NCBI GenBank assembly: GCA_019456165.1
Contig: VRUJ01000037.1
Coordinates: 1-43,689 of the forward strand
DNA from: Chloroflexota bacterium
GTDB lineage: Bacteria > Chloroflexota > Anaerolineae > Anaerolineales > UBA11579
Direction: 5' to 3'
Length of the DNA stretch: 43,689 nt
The notes beneath the pieces were generated by a model. That model was not told where the DNA came from, ran no database searches, and was given only the letters and a program-made list of their open reading frames with translations. Shown here in pieces: positions 16,086 to 25,122 of this stretch. The first letter of the stretch is position 1. The number at the start of each line of letters is the position of its first letter. The position numbers were made by a program, and so were the translations under genes.

Positions 16086-16574
16086 ATGGGTTTCACCTTC
16101 CGTTTAATTAATGAATCCGATGTACGCGCCATCTTAAATTGGCACTACGAGGTGCCCTATGATATTTATGACCCTGGTATTGGTGATCCAATAAAAATTA
16201 AACAAGCATACCTGGACCTACAATTCGCGTATCACGTAATTACGAACCAGCATAATGAACTGGATGCATATTGCTGCTTTGGCTTGGATGCGACCGTCCC
16301 GGGAGGAAATTACAAATCTCCCGCTTTAGACATTGGACTTAGTGTGAGACCTGACCTAACCGGCCAAGGTAAGGGAGATAGGTTTATCGAGTCTGTAATA
16401 GATTTCGCGGTAAATAATTATACTCCCGAAAAGTTGCGGGTGACGATTGCAGAATTCAACGCCCGCGCCAGAAGAGTATGGGGGAAAGCTGGCTTTAAGG
16501 AAACTAGTGCGTTTCAACGAAAATCAGACAGTTTGCCCTTTGTGATCTTGACTCTCGCGACTCCGGAAGTTTGA
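16086..16574 (+). CDS. GNAT-family N-acetyltransferase
   Basis: The protein has 162 residues. The acetyl-CoA loop is LTGQGKGDRF, preceded by beta strand LDIGLSVRPD and followed by LRVTIAEFNARARRVWGKAGF, the usual C-terminal RimI-like signature. N-terminal IRAIL-type segment RLINESDVRAILNWHYE is also typical. Acceptor unknown. GAGGT lies 9 bases upstream of ATG. Confidence 0.85.
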   Translation: MGFTFRLINESDVRAILNWHYEVPYDIYDPGIGDPIKIKQAYLDLQFAYHVITNQHNELDAYCCFGLDATVPGGNYKSPALDIGLSVRPDLTGQGKGDRFIESVIDFAVNNYTPEKLRVTIAEFNARARRVWGKAGFKETSAFQRKSDSLPFVILTLATPEV

Positions 16575-16618
16575 TATCTTATGAGGAATATTATCCCCTA
16601 AGCTCTAAGGATGAAAAC

Positions 16619-17419
16619 ATGAACGATATTGCTACCGATCGAAGGATCACGCTTCCGAAGATTATACTAGGGATTTCACTTGCCCTCGCCCTTACAAGCT
16701 GTCTGGGAAATTTACCAACACAATTACCTTCTCCAATCCCAACAAACACTCCTCTCCCGACCAACACACTACAACCAACAGATACTCTAACCCCAACAAA
16801 TACCTTACTCCCTACAAACACGCCAACCCAGATGCCAACCCCAACAGCCACGTTCACCTCCCTGCCCCCTTCCGAATACGCATACATTGTTTACAGCTTT
16901 ACAGAGAACATTTGCGCAGCCGTGTGGACCAACAGTGGTGAAACGCTGCCTTGCCCGGGTGAAAACAGCCACATCATCGGACCAGGATATGCAGGATTAT
17001 GGCTGGATCCAGTAGTAGAGGATGTTAACACTTTTTCTGGGCCAGGTTTGTTCACCCATCCGGCCGTGAGTGGTAATTATTACGGGATTTTTGGCGCTTA
17101 TCCACCTTTTGAAGTCCGTGCTGGAGACCAATTTCGCGCAAACCTGGGCTGCTTGAGTGGAATTGAAGCCCAAACTTGTGATGTAGAATTTTCACTAGAG
17201 TTTTACGATGCAAACGGGAATTATCACGACAATAGGGAGTTGGGCACCGCCTGGAATGAAACGTATGATGGCGTATCTACAATCGTAATTGTGGACCTGA
17301 CCCCCCTGGCTGGACAATGGGTCCGCTTTATTCTAGTCGTGCGCGATAACGGAAACCCGGTCGGTGATTATGCTGTTTGGGTTCAACCCCACATCTGGAG
17401 GAATGAGGTTGGACAGTGA
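16619..17419 (+). CDS. Lipoprotein with Thr/Pro-rich stalk, function unknown
   Basis: The protein has 266 residues. The signal peptide ends in the lipobox LTSC (Cys28). A Pro/Thr/Asn-rich stalk made of repeats like PTNTPLPTNT runs to about residue 85. The C-terminal domain (about 90-266) is likely a beta sandwich and contains four Cys, two near its start and two near GCLSGIEAQTC, which could form disulfides. ATG 16619 is chosen with AAGG 8 bases upstream; an upstream in-frame TTG at 16571 would spoil the signal peptide. I do not recognise the domain; a carbohydrate- or ligand-binding role is only a guess. Confidence 0.75.
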   Translation: MNDIATDRRITLPKIILGISLALALTSCLGNLPTQLPSPIPTNTPLPTNTLQPTDTLTPTNTLLPTNTPTQMPTPTATFTSLPPSEYAYIVYSFTENICAAVWTNSGETLPCPGENSHIIGPGYAGLWLDPVVEDVNTFSGPGLFTHPAVSGNYYGIFGAYPPFEVRAGDQFRANLGCLSGIEAQTCDVEFSLEFYDANGNYHDNRELGTAWNETYDGVSTIVIVDLTPLAGQWVRFILVVRDNGNPVGDYAVWVQPHIWRNEVGQ

Positions 17420-17479
17420 TTTATGAAACCAAACAAATATTTTCCGATGTTCGCACTCAGGTAGAGGGGATTATTTATA

Positions 17480-17509
17480 TTGTTGTAAATATCCATTTCT
17501 TGGTAAAAT
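17480..17509 (+). promoter_or_regulatory. Extended -10 promoter close to the VanW gene start
   Basis: TGG-TAAAAT (TAAAAT 17504-17509) lies 9 bases before the ATG, with TTGTTG (17480-17485) 18 bases upstream. Transcription would begin at or just before the start codon, giving a leaderless message. No Shine-Dalgarno site is present. Confidence 0.45.
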
Positions 17510-17518
17510 CTAAGCTAT

Positions 17519-19417
17519 ATGACCACTCAATCGATGGTAAGACCTCCCTTTAAAGACCAAGATTCTTCTATAAAGACCAAAGTTGCGATCTCATTGGTCA
17601 GTGGGATAGTATTATTTTTGGTAATAACAATCATCGCGGTCCTAGTTTTTGAATTCCTGTATTTAGGCTACATTTTTCCGGGTGTGACTGTAGCCAACGT
17701 GGATCTATCCAACATCCGCCGCACCCAAGCCCCAGGCTGGATTGAACAACATTTGAGCTACCCGAACACCGGGTTAATCGTTTTCCGAGATGGTGAAAGC
17801 ATTTGGACCTTTACCCCTGCTCAGTTAGGATTGGTTCTTGATTCAGCAGCCAGCGGAGAAGAAGCCTTTAAGATTGGGCGCAGCGGATGGCCCTGGACGC
17901 GGTTGAATCAACAGTTGCAAGTTTGGCGCAATGGAATTGATCTACCCCCTAAATTCACCTTCGATGGTCAAGTTGCCCAATCTGTACTTGAGGGAATTGC
18001 CGCTCAGATCAATCAAGAGACAGTTGAAGCGTCACTTACCGTTGAAGGCTTGGATGTAATGGTGGCGGCTGGGCAGGTTGGGCGAACACTCGATGTATGG
18101 ACAACCATTGGTTTGTTAAGTGTACAACTCACTGCATTGCAGGACGCCGAAATACCCGTGGTAGTTCACGAAAGCCGTCCGGCAATCCTGGATGTCAGTG
18201 CGCATGCGGAGGTTGCTCGCACAATTCTAAGCGCGCCCATGACCCTCACAATTCCTGGCGGAGGTCAAAACGATCCTGACCCGTGGACTTTTGAACCAGA
18301 AGTGTTGGCCGACATGTTGACAATTGAACGTGTGAACAATGATGGTGGGGAAACCTACCAGGTGGGGTTGCACGAAGGACAATTGCGTAGTTTTTTGGTT
18401 TTCATCCAAAGTGATCTGGTTCTTGAGCCGAAAAATGCACGCTTCTACTTCGATGACGATACGCGAGAACTTGTGCTAATTGAAAGCGCTATCATCGGCC
18501 GAGGATTAGATGTTGAAGCTAGCATCACGCAAATCAACCAGCAAATAACGTCCGGCATACATTCAATCGATTTAGTGTTTAATCTCACGCCTCCAGCGGT
18601 CACAAACGAGACCACGGCAGCAGATCTGGGCATAACAGAACTCGTCAGCGCCGAGACCACCTACTTTTATGGTTCCAGTGCAGGGCGCATCCAAAACATC
18701 CAGACAGGGGCCGCTCAATTTCATGGCCTATTTATTGCGCCAGGCGAAACTTTCTCCATGGTAGAGCACCTCGGAGACATCAGTTTAAATTCCGGTTACG
18801 CGGAATCGCTGATCATCTTTGGAAACCGCACTATCGCCGGAGTGGGTGGGGGAATTTGCCAGGTGAGCACCACACTCTTCCGGACGGTATTTTTTGGAGG
18901 ATATCCGGTTGAAGAACGATATTCACACGCATACCGAGTATATTACTATGAATTGAATAGCGGTGGGGGTATTAACCGGGCGATGGCTGGTTTGGATGCC
19001 ACAATCTACACACCATTAGTGGATTTTAAATTCACAAATGACAGCCCATCCTGGATACTTATGGAAACCTACGTCTACCCAGGCGCGCGCAGCCTCACCT
19101 GGAAGTTTTATTCAACTTCAGACGGCAGGCAGGTTGAGTGGGACAGCAGCGGGTTACAAAACATCGTCGAACCACCAGAGCCTGTATTTGAGGAAAATGA
19201 AAACTTGGCCAAGGGAGAGATTGAACAAGTTGATTGGGCGGTTGAAGGGGCCGACGTTTCGATCACGCGTACTGTTACCATCAATGGGCAAATCCTATTC
19301 ATCGACCAATTCAACACCCATTACGATTCTTGGGCAATGGTCTGCCAATACGGCCCGGGTACAAATAATTACCCCCCCGAAGAAATCGGTGAAGATTTCG
19401 ATTCGTGCAGGCCTTAA
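17519..19417 (+). CDS. VanW-family protein with N-terminal membrane anchor and putative peptidoglycan-binding domains
   Basis: The protein has 632 residues: a transmembrane helix (about 24-52), two repeated domains similar to the PG_binding_4 module found before VanW in other proteins (about 75-210 and 225-350), then the VanW domain (about 375-510) with FSMVEHLGDISLNSGY and GVGGGICQVSTTLF, and a C-terminal G5-like or beta-rich tail. VanW occurs in vancomycin-resistance clusters, but its activity is not established. Location outside the membrane and a link to the cell wall are inferred from the domains. No van genes are nearby, so resistance should not be assumed. Confidence 0.88.
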   Translation: MTTQSMVRPPFKDQDSSIKTKVAISLVSGIVLFLVITIIAVLVFEFLYLGYIFPGVTVANVDLSNIRRTQAPGWIEQHLSYPNTGLIVFRDGESIWTFTPAQLGLVLDSAASGEEAFKIGRSGWPWTRLNQQLQVWRNGIDLPPKFTFDGQVAQSVLEGIAAQINQETVEASLTVEGLDVMVAAGQVGRTLDVWTTIGLLSVQLTALQDAEIPVVVHESRPAILDVSAHAEVARTILSAPMTLTIPGGGQNDPDPWTFEPEVLADMLTIERVNNDGGETYQVGLHEGQLRSFLVFIQSDLVLEPKNARFYFDDDTRELVLIESAIIGRGLDVEASITQINQQITSGIHSIDLVFNLTPPAVTNETTAADLGITELVSAETTYFYGSSAGRIQNIQTGAAQFHGLFIAPGETFSMVEHLGDISLNSGYAESLIIFGNRTIAGVGGGICQVSTTLFRTVFFGGYPVEERYSHAYRVYYYELNSGGGINRAMAGLDATIYTPLVDFKFTNDSPSWILMETYVYPGARSLTWKFYSTSDGRQVEWDSSGLQNIVEPPEPVFEENENLAKGEIEQVDWAVEGADVSITRTVTINGQILFIDQFNTHYDSWAMVCQYGPGTNNYPPEEIGEDFDSCRP

Positions 19418-19446
19418 TCCAAAATTACCTTATACGGAGAAAATCT

Positions 19447-19860
19447 ATGCAGAAAACAAAAATTTGGTTGGTTATCCTTATCCCCATAATACTGATATCC
19501 TGGGCTTGTGGGAACTTCCAAGAAACTATACAAGACGCAGTTGAAGATGTTTTACAAGAAGCCATTTCCGAGGCGTTCGAAGAAATCGGCTTACCCGTGC
19601 CTGATGCAGTCGATACAATTGAGATCAGCGATGGCGCGGTCTCTTTTGATACCGATCTTACGATAGATGCTTTAGTATTGTTTTTCCGAAACGCTGCTAG
19701 CACAGAAGGTTTTTCCGAAAGAACTGATCTCACCGTTATAACAGCTGATTCAGCCTACATCGTTTTTGAAGGCCATGAGAGCGACCTTGCAATCGTGATT
19801 GAAATGGAAGCGCTTAGCCCCGGCCTCACACACGTGAGCATGTCTCTCGAAATGCTCTAA
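19447..19860 (+). CDS. Small lipoprotein, function unknown
   Basis: The protein has 137 residues. The signal peptide ends in the lipobox ISWAC (Cys21). A helix rich in Glu/Asp/Ala (about 25-50) is followed by an alpha/beta domain of about 80 residues. ATG 19447 is chosen because GGAG lies 8 bases upstream; an upstream in-frame start at 19405 would disrupt the signal peptide. The gene follows the VanW gene by 29 bases and precedes GDPD by 19, suggesting one operon. No known family recognised. Confidence 0.75.
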   Translation: MQKTKIWLVILIPIILISWACGNFQETIQDAVEDVLQEAISEAFEEIGLPVPDAVDTIEISDGAVSFDTDLTIDALVLFFRNAASTEGFSERTDLTVITADSAYIVFEGHESDLAIVIEMEALSPGLTHVSMSLEML

Positions 19861-19879
19861 CCAAAAGGAGATAGCTGTT

Positions 19880-20719
19880 ATGAAACAAACAGCTCCCGCC
19901 GAAGGAAAAATGCCGCGTAGACAAAAAGTGTGGAATCTTATTATTGTCATTGGATTCCTATTAGTTATTTATTACAGCGCCGCGATCATCATTGGAAACC
20001 CATTAGAATCTCCCCCTCAATTGATCGCCCACCGGGGAGGCCCAGTCGATCATCCGGAGAACACATTAGCAGCCTTCCGCCAGGCAATCGAGGATGGGGT
20101 AAATTGGTTAGAGTTCGACGTGCAGATGACCAAAGATGGAGAACTGGTCGTGTTTCATGATGAAACTATCGAACGTACCACCAACGGCGAAGGCGCGCTG
20201 AAAGACTTTACCCTGGTCGAACTTCAGGATTTAGACGCAGGAGAAGGTGAAGTTGTGCCTACCTTTGAGGAAGTAATAGAACTCGCCAAAAACGCCGGAG
20301 TAGACATCCTGCCTGAAGTCAAATCCCCGCATCTATATCTTGGCATTGAACAAGCTATGGTGGATGTCGTTATAGCTGCCGATTACGTTGAACACACCAT
20401 CTTTCAATCCTTCGACGCGGAGAGTTTGGATAAATTCCATCAGATCAACCCGGATATCCAATTATGTATGCTTTATGGATTGGGAGGCTTTTCTCTCGGA
20501 GATGAACAACCAGGAAATGCAATCTTTGTTTGTCCCATGGCTGAAATGGTGCTCCTATTTCCTTGGATGATCCAGCAAGCACATAACCAAGGGTACCAGG
20601 TTTTCGTATGGTTCGGAAAAATCGAGAATCCATTTATTATGCGCTTGATGTTAGCTTTCGGAGCTGATGGCCTCATGGTTGACAACCATCTGGAATTGGC
20701 AGAAGTCCTAGATCGTTAG
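19880..20719 (+). CDS. Glycerophosphodiester phosphodiesterase (membrane-anchored)
   Basis: The enzyme hydrolyses glycerophosphodiesters to glycerol-3-phosphate and an alcohol. The protein has 279 residues, with a transmembrane helix at about 17-38. The active-site motifs are LIAHRGG (His51), PENT (Glu60), WLEFDVQMTKDG (metal Glu/Asp), VVFHDETIERTTNG (general acid His) and LPEVKSP. AAAGGAG precedes ATG. The anchor puts the catalytic domain outside the cytoplasm, suiting phospholipid or teichoic-acid-like debris. Confidence 0.92.
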   Translation: MKQTAPAEGKMPRRQKVWNLIIVIGFLLVIYYSAAIIIGNPLESPPQLIAHRGGPVDHPENTLAAFRQAIEDGVNWLEFDVQMTKDGELVVFHDETIERTTNGEGALKDFTLVELQDLDAGEGEVVPTFEEVIELAKNAGVDILPEVKSPHLYLGIEQAMVDVVIAADYVEHTIFQSFDAESLDKFHQINPDIQLCMLYGLGGFSLGDEQPGNAIFVCPMAEMVLLFPWMIQQAHNQGYQVFVWFGKIENPFIMRLMLAFGADGLMVDNHLELAEVLDR

Positions 20720-20776
20720 CGCGCATAATTGCATATCAAAGTATAATGACCAAATCAAACTATACAGGAGCTATTC

Positions 20777-20995
20777 ATGGTAAGTGAAGAACTGCTTGAG
20801 ATCTTGCGCTGCCCAAACTGCGTGCAAGAAAAAGAAGGTTTATTAGAATTCTATAAAGAAAGTTGGCTTATCTGCGCTGAATGTGACCGTAAATATCCCA
20901 TCCGCGACGACATACCAGTTATGTTAATAGACGAAGGCGATAAGTGGGTGGAGACGAAGAAAGCTGACCTTACAGTTCCACCCCCGGCAGAATAA
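20777..20995 (+). CDS. Trm112/UPF0434-family zinc-ribbon protein
   Basis: The protein has 72 residues. Two Cys pairs, CPNC (12-15) and CAEC, form a likely zinc ribbon, followed by KYPIRDDIPVML, which is the family hallmark. Homologues activate methyltransferases (Trm112) or are small proteins of unknown role (YcaR). AGGAG lies 7 bases upstream of ATG. A TATAAT sequence near 20740 may be its promoter. The HEAT-repeat gene starts 7 bases after the stop. Confidence 0.88.
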   Translation: MVSEELLEILRCPNCVQEKEGLLEFYKESWLICAECDRKYPIRDDIPVMLIDEGDKWVETKKADLTVPPPAE

Positions 20996-21002
20996 AAGAA
21001 GT

Positions 21003-21581
21003 ATGCCTGATTTGCACTCTCTGCTCGCGGAGCTTTTCGGAGGGGATGATAACCGAGCAGAAGAGGTTGTATATGCCCTGGGGGAATACGGCGTTTTAAC
21101 AGTAGATGCTTTGTGTAACAGATACAATGAGGGTGACGCGGATACCCGCTGGTGGTCTGTGCGCGCCTTGGCAGAATTTGGCATCCCAAAAGCGATGGAC
21201 TTATTCAGGGCAGCTTTAGAAGACGAAAACGAAGGTGTACGCCATTGTGCCGCCTTAGCATTACGGCAGCAGCCAGACCCGGCTTCTATAAAGTCTCTCG
21301 CAAAATTATTGAGTTCAGAGGATCGCATCTTAGCCCGTCTAGCTGCGGACGCCTTAATTGCAATCGGTGAATCCGCCACTCCCACTTTGCTTGAGATAAT
21401 TGAAAGCGGAAAGCAAACCGCTCGTTTGGAAGCCGTGCGTGCTTTAGCTGCTATTGGAGATCACACATCGGTCTCAGTTTTATTCGGATTATTAGACGAT
21501 GATTCAGCCTTGATCGAGTATTGGGCAGACCAAGGACTGGAAAAAATGGGAATTGGGATGGTATTTTTCGAACCGGATTGA
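21003..21581 (+). CDS. HEAT-repeat protein
   Basis: The protein has 192 residues made of about five helical HEAT/PBS-lyase-type repeats, e.g. DTRWWSVRALAEFG, EGVRHCAALALRQ, RILARLAADALIAIG, TARLEAVRALAAIG and ALIEYWADQGLEKMG. Such repeats act as protein-binding scaffolds; no catalytic residues are visible. It starts 7 bases after the Trm112-like gene and is probably translated from the same message. Confidence 0.85.
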   Translation: MPDLHSLLAELFGGDDNRAEEVVYALGEYGVLTVDALCNRYNEGDADTRWWSVRALAEFGIPKAMDLFRAALEDENEGVRHCAALALRQQPDPASIKSLAKLLSSEDRILARLAADALIAIGESATPTLLEIIESGKQTARLEAVRALAAIGDHTSVSVLFGLLDDDSALIEYWADQGLEKMGIGMVFFEPD

Positions 21582-21620
21582 GTATTATTTTGTAATAATG
21601 ATTGGAAAGAACCCAAACTC

Positions 21621-22883
21621 ATGCCAAATGAATTTAAGCAGAACCTAAATAAATATGCAGACCTAGTCCTTGAAATCGGATTGAACCTGCAACGAGGGCA
21701 GCGCTTAATAATTGCGGGGCCCTCTCCTTATGCAGGTGTTTCAATTCAAGCTGCCCCCTTGGTTAGGGCAATTACAGCCAACGCATATATGCGCGGGGCA
21801 AGGTTCGTGGATGTAATGTGGGGGGATGACCAAATTTTTCTCGAGCGCTTTAAAAACGCACCGCATGATTCTTTTGAGGAATTTCCTCCAGGGCGTTCAT
21901 CAGGAATGTTAGACTACGCTGAAAATGGCGATTGCCTGCTCTTTATCATCGCGAACGATCCCGATTTACTTGCTGGACAAGATCCTGAATTAGTCGCACA
22001 AGTTCAAAAGACAGCCGCTGAGAAAAGACGACCAACTGCGGAATACCAACGCAGAAACGACATTAGTTGGGCAGGTATTGCTGCATCGGTTCCTAGCTGG
22101 GCCGCTAAGGTCTTTCCAGATGCCCCAGAAGACGAGCAGGATGCAAATTTATGGCAGAAAATTTTCGAGATCTGCCGCGTCGATAGAGAAGATCCAATTT
22201 CTGCTTGGCGAGAACACACCAAAGCGCTTAAGCAACGATGCTCATTCTTGAACCAAAAGCAGTATTCAGCCTTAAATTTTGAAGGCCCAGGAACCGATCT
22301 AAAAATCGGATTACCCCAAGGGCATATGTGGATGGGCGGAAGCACTAGCAATAAGGATGGCAATACTTTCACTGCGAATCTACCTACCGAAGAAGTTTTT
22401 ACCTTACCGCATAGAGGACAAACTGAAGGGATAATTAGCGCCACCAAGCCGCTCAGTTATGCTGGTTCATTGATCGGTGATTTTAGCCTAACTTTTAAGG
22501 AAGGAAAAGTGGTGAAGGTAAACGCGAAAAAAGGAGAGGCAATTCTTAACAAAGTAATTGAAAACGACGAGGGCGCCAGCCGCTTGGGTGAAGTAGCCCT
22601 GGTGCCGCATAATTCCCCCATTTCACAAACTGGTTTGTTGTTTTACAACACCTTAATTGACGAAAACGCATCCAACCATATTGCCATTGGCTCAGCCTAT
22701 CGTTTCTGTTTGCAGGATGGTATTGGCATGTCCGAAGAAGAATTTGCTGCTGCCGGTGGAAACACCAGTCTCATCCACGTAGATTTTATGACTGGCTCCG
22801 CAGAAATAAAAGTAGACGGCCTCACCGCGGAGGGAGATTCCGAGCCGGTTATGCGCAGTGGTGAGTGGGTATTTAAGGTATAA
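21621..22883 (+). CDS. M29-family aminopeptidase (copy 1)
   Basis: M29 enzymes (thermophilic aminopeptidase AmpT/AmpS) remove N-terminal residues using two metal ions. The protein has 420 residues. Expected metal-site blocks are present: LPTEEVFTLPHRGQTEG, SRLGEVALVP, LIDENASNHIAIGSAY and LIHVDFMTGS. It has the family-typical RGARFVDVMWGDDQ in the N-terminal domain. It is cytoplasmic, with no signal. A second copy of the same length follows 81 bases downstream. Confidence 0.92.
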   Translation: MPNEFKQNLNKYADLVLEIGLNLQRGQRLIIAGPSPYAGVSIQAAPLVRAITANAYMRGARFVDVMWGDDQIFLERFKNAPHDSFEEFPPGRSSGMLDYAENGDCLLFIIANDPDLLAGQDPELVAQVQKTAAEKRRPTAEYQRRNDISWAGIAASVPSWAAKVFPDAPEDEQDANLWQKIFEICRVDREDPISAWREHTKALKQRCSFLNQKQYSALNFEGPGTDLKIGLPQGHMWMGGSTSNKDGNTFTANLPTEEVFTLPHRGQTEGIISATKPLSYAGSLIGDFSLTFKEGKVVKVNAKKGEAILNKVIENDEGASRLGEVALVPHNSPISQTGLLFYNTLIDENASNHIAIGSAYRFCLQDGIGMSEEEFAAAGGNTSLIHVDFMTGSAEIKVDGLTAEGDSEPVMRSGEWVFKV

Positions 22884-22964
22884 AAAAAGCCCGCACCATC
22901 AGCAATAAGTTATTTATTAGTCTAATTATGATTGTGGAACAAAACCAATAAAAGGAAATCAATT

Positions 22965-24227
22965 ATGAATTCAGATTTTGATGAGAAATTAATAAAATAT
23001 GCTGATTTGATCGTGGAGGTGGGCCTGAACCTACAGCCTGGACAACGTTTGCTTATCGTTGGTCCAGCTGTGAACACCGGTGTGTCGATAAAAGTTGCAC
23101 CGTTGGTGCGGCGCATTGTTTCAAGCGCGTATAAGCACGGTGCTAAATTTGTTGACGTGATGTGGAGTGACGACCAAAACTTGCTCGACCGGTTCAAATA
23201 TGCACCCAAAAATTCTTTTGATCAATTCCCCAATTGGCAAACCAACGGAAGAGTGGATTTCGCTAAAAATGGAGACGCTCGCCTTGCGATTTTAGCCAAT
23301 GATCCCGATCTACTCGCCGAAGCAGACCCAGAATCCGTTGCCACCTTCCAAAAAACTGTTGCTGAACGATTGCAACCGAGCTCTGAATACACTAGGAAGA
23401 ATGCCCACAACTGGTGCGGAGTTGCAGCCTCTGTTCCTGAATGGGCGGTTAAGGTCTTCCCAGAAATCCCCGAAGGTGAACAAGAAGCTAAATTATGGGA
23501 GACTATTTTTCAAATTTGCCGCCTCGATCATGCTGACCCTAATACTGCCTGGAAAAACCACACCAGTGAATTGATCTCACGGGGTGATTACCTCAACGCA
23601 AAACAATACCACTCTTTAAAACTTACTTCTCCAGGCACCGACCTGACTGTAGGTATGCCCAAAGGGCATATCTGGCAAAGCGCGCTTTTCAAGAGCTTAA
23701 ATAACATAGACTTCATCGCCAATATGCCTACCGAGGAAATCTTCTCGATGCCGCATAAGGACATGACAGAGGGTGTGGTGAAAGCAACCAAACCATTATC
23801 CTATGGTGGAACTGTAATTGATAATTTCAGCCTGACTTTCTCAAAGGGACGTGTGGTGGACGTTAGCGCTGATGTCGGTGAACCGATCTTACGCCAACTC
23901 ATTAAAAACGATGAAGGCGCAGCCCGCTTGGGCGAAATCGCCCTGGTGCCAGATAGTTCACCTATTTCCCAATCTGGTCTATTATTTTTCAACACCCTGA
24001 TTGATGAAAATGCTTCTAACCACATTGCAATAGGAAGTGCTTACAGATTTAGTATGCAAGGTGGCGTAGATATGTCTGAGCAGGAATGGGCAGAAGCAGG
24101 CGGCAATCACAGTCTGGTGCACGTTGACTTTATGATCGGTTCTGATCAGATGGATGTGGATGGTATTACCGCAGACGGCAAATCCGAGCCTATCCAGCGT
24201 AGTGGTGAGTGGGCTTTCGATGTCTGA
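22965..24227 (+). CDS. M29-family aminopeptidase (copy 2)
   Basis: The protein has 420 residues, exactly as long as the copy upstream and alike along its whole length, so it is a tandem duplicate. Metal-site blocks are MPTEEIFSMPHKDMTEG, ARLGEIALVP, LIDENASNHIAIGSAY and LVHVDFMIGS. ATG 22965 follows AAAGGAAAT; an in-frame TTG at 22932 would extend it by 11 residues not present in copy 1. The many amino acid differences between the copies suggest an old duplication and possibly different peptide preference. Confidence 0.92.
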   Translation: MNSDFDEKLIKYADLIVEVGLNLQPGQRLLIVGPAVNTGVSIKVAPLVRRIVSSAYKHGAKFVDVMWSDDQNLLDRFKYAPKNSFDQFPNWQTNGRVDFAKNGDARLAILANDPDLLAEADPESVATFQKTVAERLQPSSEYTRKNAHNWCGVAASVPEWAVKVFPEIPEGEQEAKLWETIFQICRLDHADPNTAWKNHTSELISRGDYLNAKQYHSLKLTSPGTDLTVGMPKGHIWQSALFKSLNNIDFIANMPTEEIFSMPHKDMTEGVVKATKPLSYGGTVIDNFSLTFSKGRVVDVSADVGEPILRQLIKNDEGAARLGEIALVPDSSPISQSGLLFFNTLIDENASNHIAIGSAYRFSMQGGVDMSEQEWAEAGGNHSLVHVDFMIGSDQMDVDGITADGKSEPIQRSGEWAFDV

Positions 24228-24248
24228 TTCATTAGCTAATGAATATTG

Positions 24249-24413
24249 AACGAAAACATCGCAATACGCTTTGAAAATCTAAGTAAGACTTTTGGCCGCG
24301 GCAAAAAAAAGTGTTCAGGCTGTCAAAAATCTCAATTTAGAGATTCAAAGTGGTTAGGTAAATGGTTTCTTAGGCCCGAACGGAGCCGGGAAATCCACTA
24401 CCATCTGTATAAG
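24249..24413 (+). pseudogene. Remnant of an ABC transporter ATP-binding gene
   Basis: Translation gives ENIAIRFENLSKTFGRGK, then after a run of eight A (24303-24310) the frame shifts to VQAVKNLNLEIQSG, then a TAG (24355-24357), then VNGFLGPNGAGKSTTI with an intact Walker A (about 24370-24402). This is the first 55 residues of an ABC ATPase, with one frameshift and one nonsense codon. The rest of the gene is missing; sequence after about 24413 is unrelated. Confidence 0.82.
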
Positions 24414-24457
24414 GATTAATCAATAACTCACCCTGTGATAAGGTAGATCATATTCAA

Positions 24458-25076
24458 TCACTCACCAACGAACAAACTCAAATCCCAAATTTCAATAACG
24501 ATCGATCCTACATTATACGAGCTATCGCCTGAAGAAAATCTGATAGGATTGATACTACTAATATCTAATAACGGAGCGATCAATATCAAAATATCCTCAA
24601 TAGCATCTAACGATGAGGGTTCCATAAGCAACATAATCAATCGAACCCCACACACTATTTGCGGTCCCGATTACAACCTCATATCCAACGGCTTCTAAAA
24701 TATCTTTAACTTCTTCAAATCTTTCCAAGACTTCAGGGAGTGTTGCCCTTAAGGTCACACGATATTCACTTCGATCAACATCAATTGGGGGAGTTGGAAT
24801 TGGAGTATCAGTAGGAATCCTGGTTGGAGTGTTGGTAGAGGTAGGTGTAAACGTAGGAGAAGGCGTGTTGGTAGCACTGGGTGTTGGCGTTTGTGTATAT
24901 GTTGGTTCTGGGGTGCGCGTAGGCCGTTGTGTTTTGGTCGCTGTGGCCAGCATCGCCAGAGGTCCTTCACCAGACATCCCCTGCCGCACAAACCACCCAC
25001 CGCCGATCAATAAACATAGACAAACTACACCCAACCCCGCACAACCAATAACGATTAATAAACGATTTCGGTTCAT
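24458..25076 (-). pseudogene. Frameshifted membrane-anchored protein, paralogue of the neighbour at 25123-25653
   Basis: The N-terminal part (from 25076) has the anchor MNRNRLLIVIGCAGLGVVCL, a linker GEGPLAMLATATKT, a Thr/Pro stalk and a domain beginning RSEYRVTLRATLPEVLERFE. The frame changes near 24619-24622 (2 bases lost relative to the neighbour), after which PSSLDAIEDI continues in another frame to EIWDLSLF at 24458. The two parts together match the 176-residue neighbour end to end. GAGGTG precedes the ATG. Probably a recent pseudogene, unless the break is an assembly error. Confidence 0.8.
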
Positions 25077-25122
25077 CTTGCACCTCAGATCGAGCACAGG
25101 TTATTTATTATGTGTTCTATTT

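Noticed and set aside
17519..19417. Vancomycin resistance locus
   Set aside because: VanW alone is widespread and has no proven resistance function; no vanHAX-like genes are in the window.
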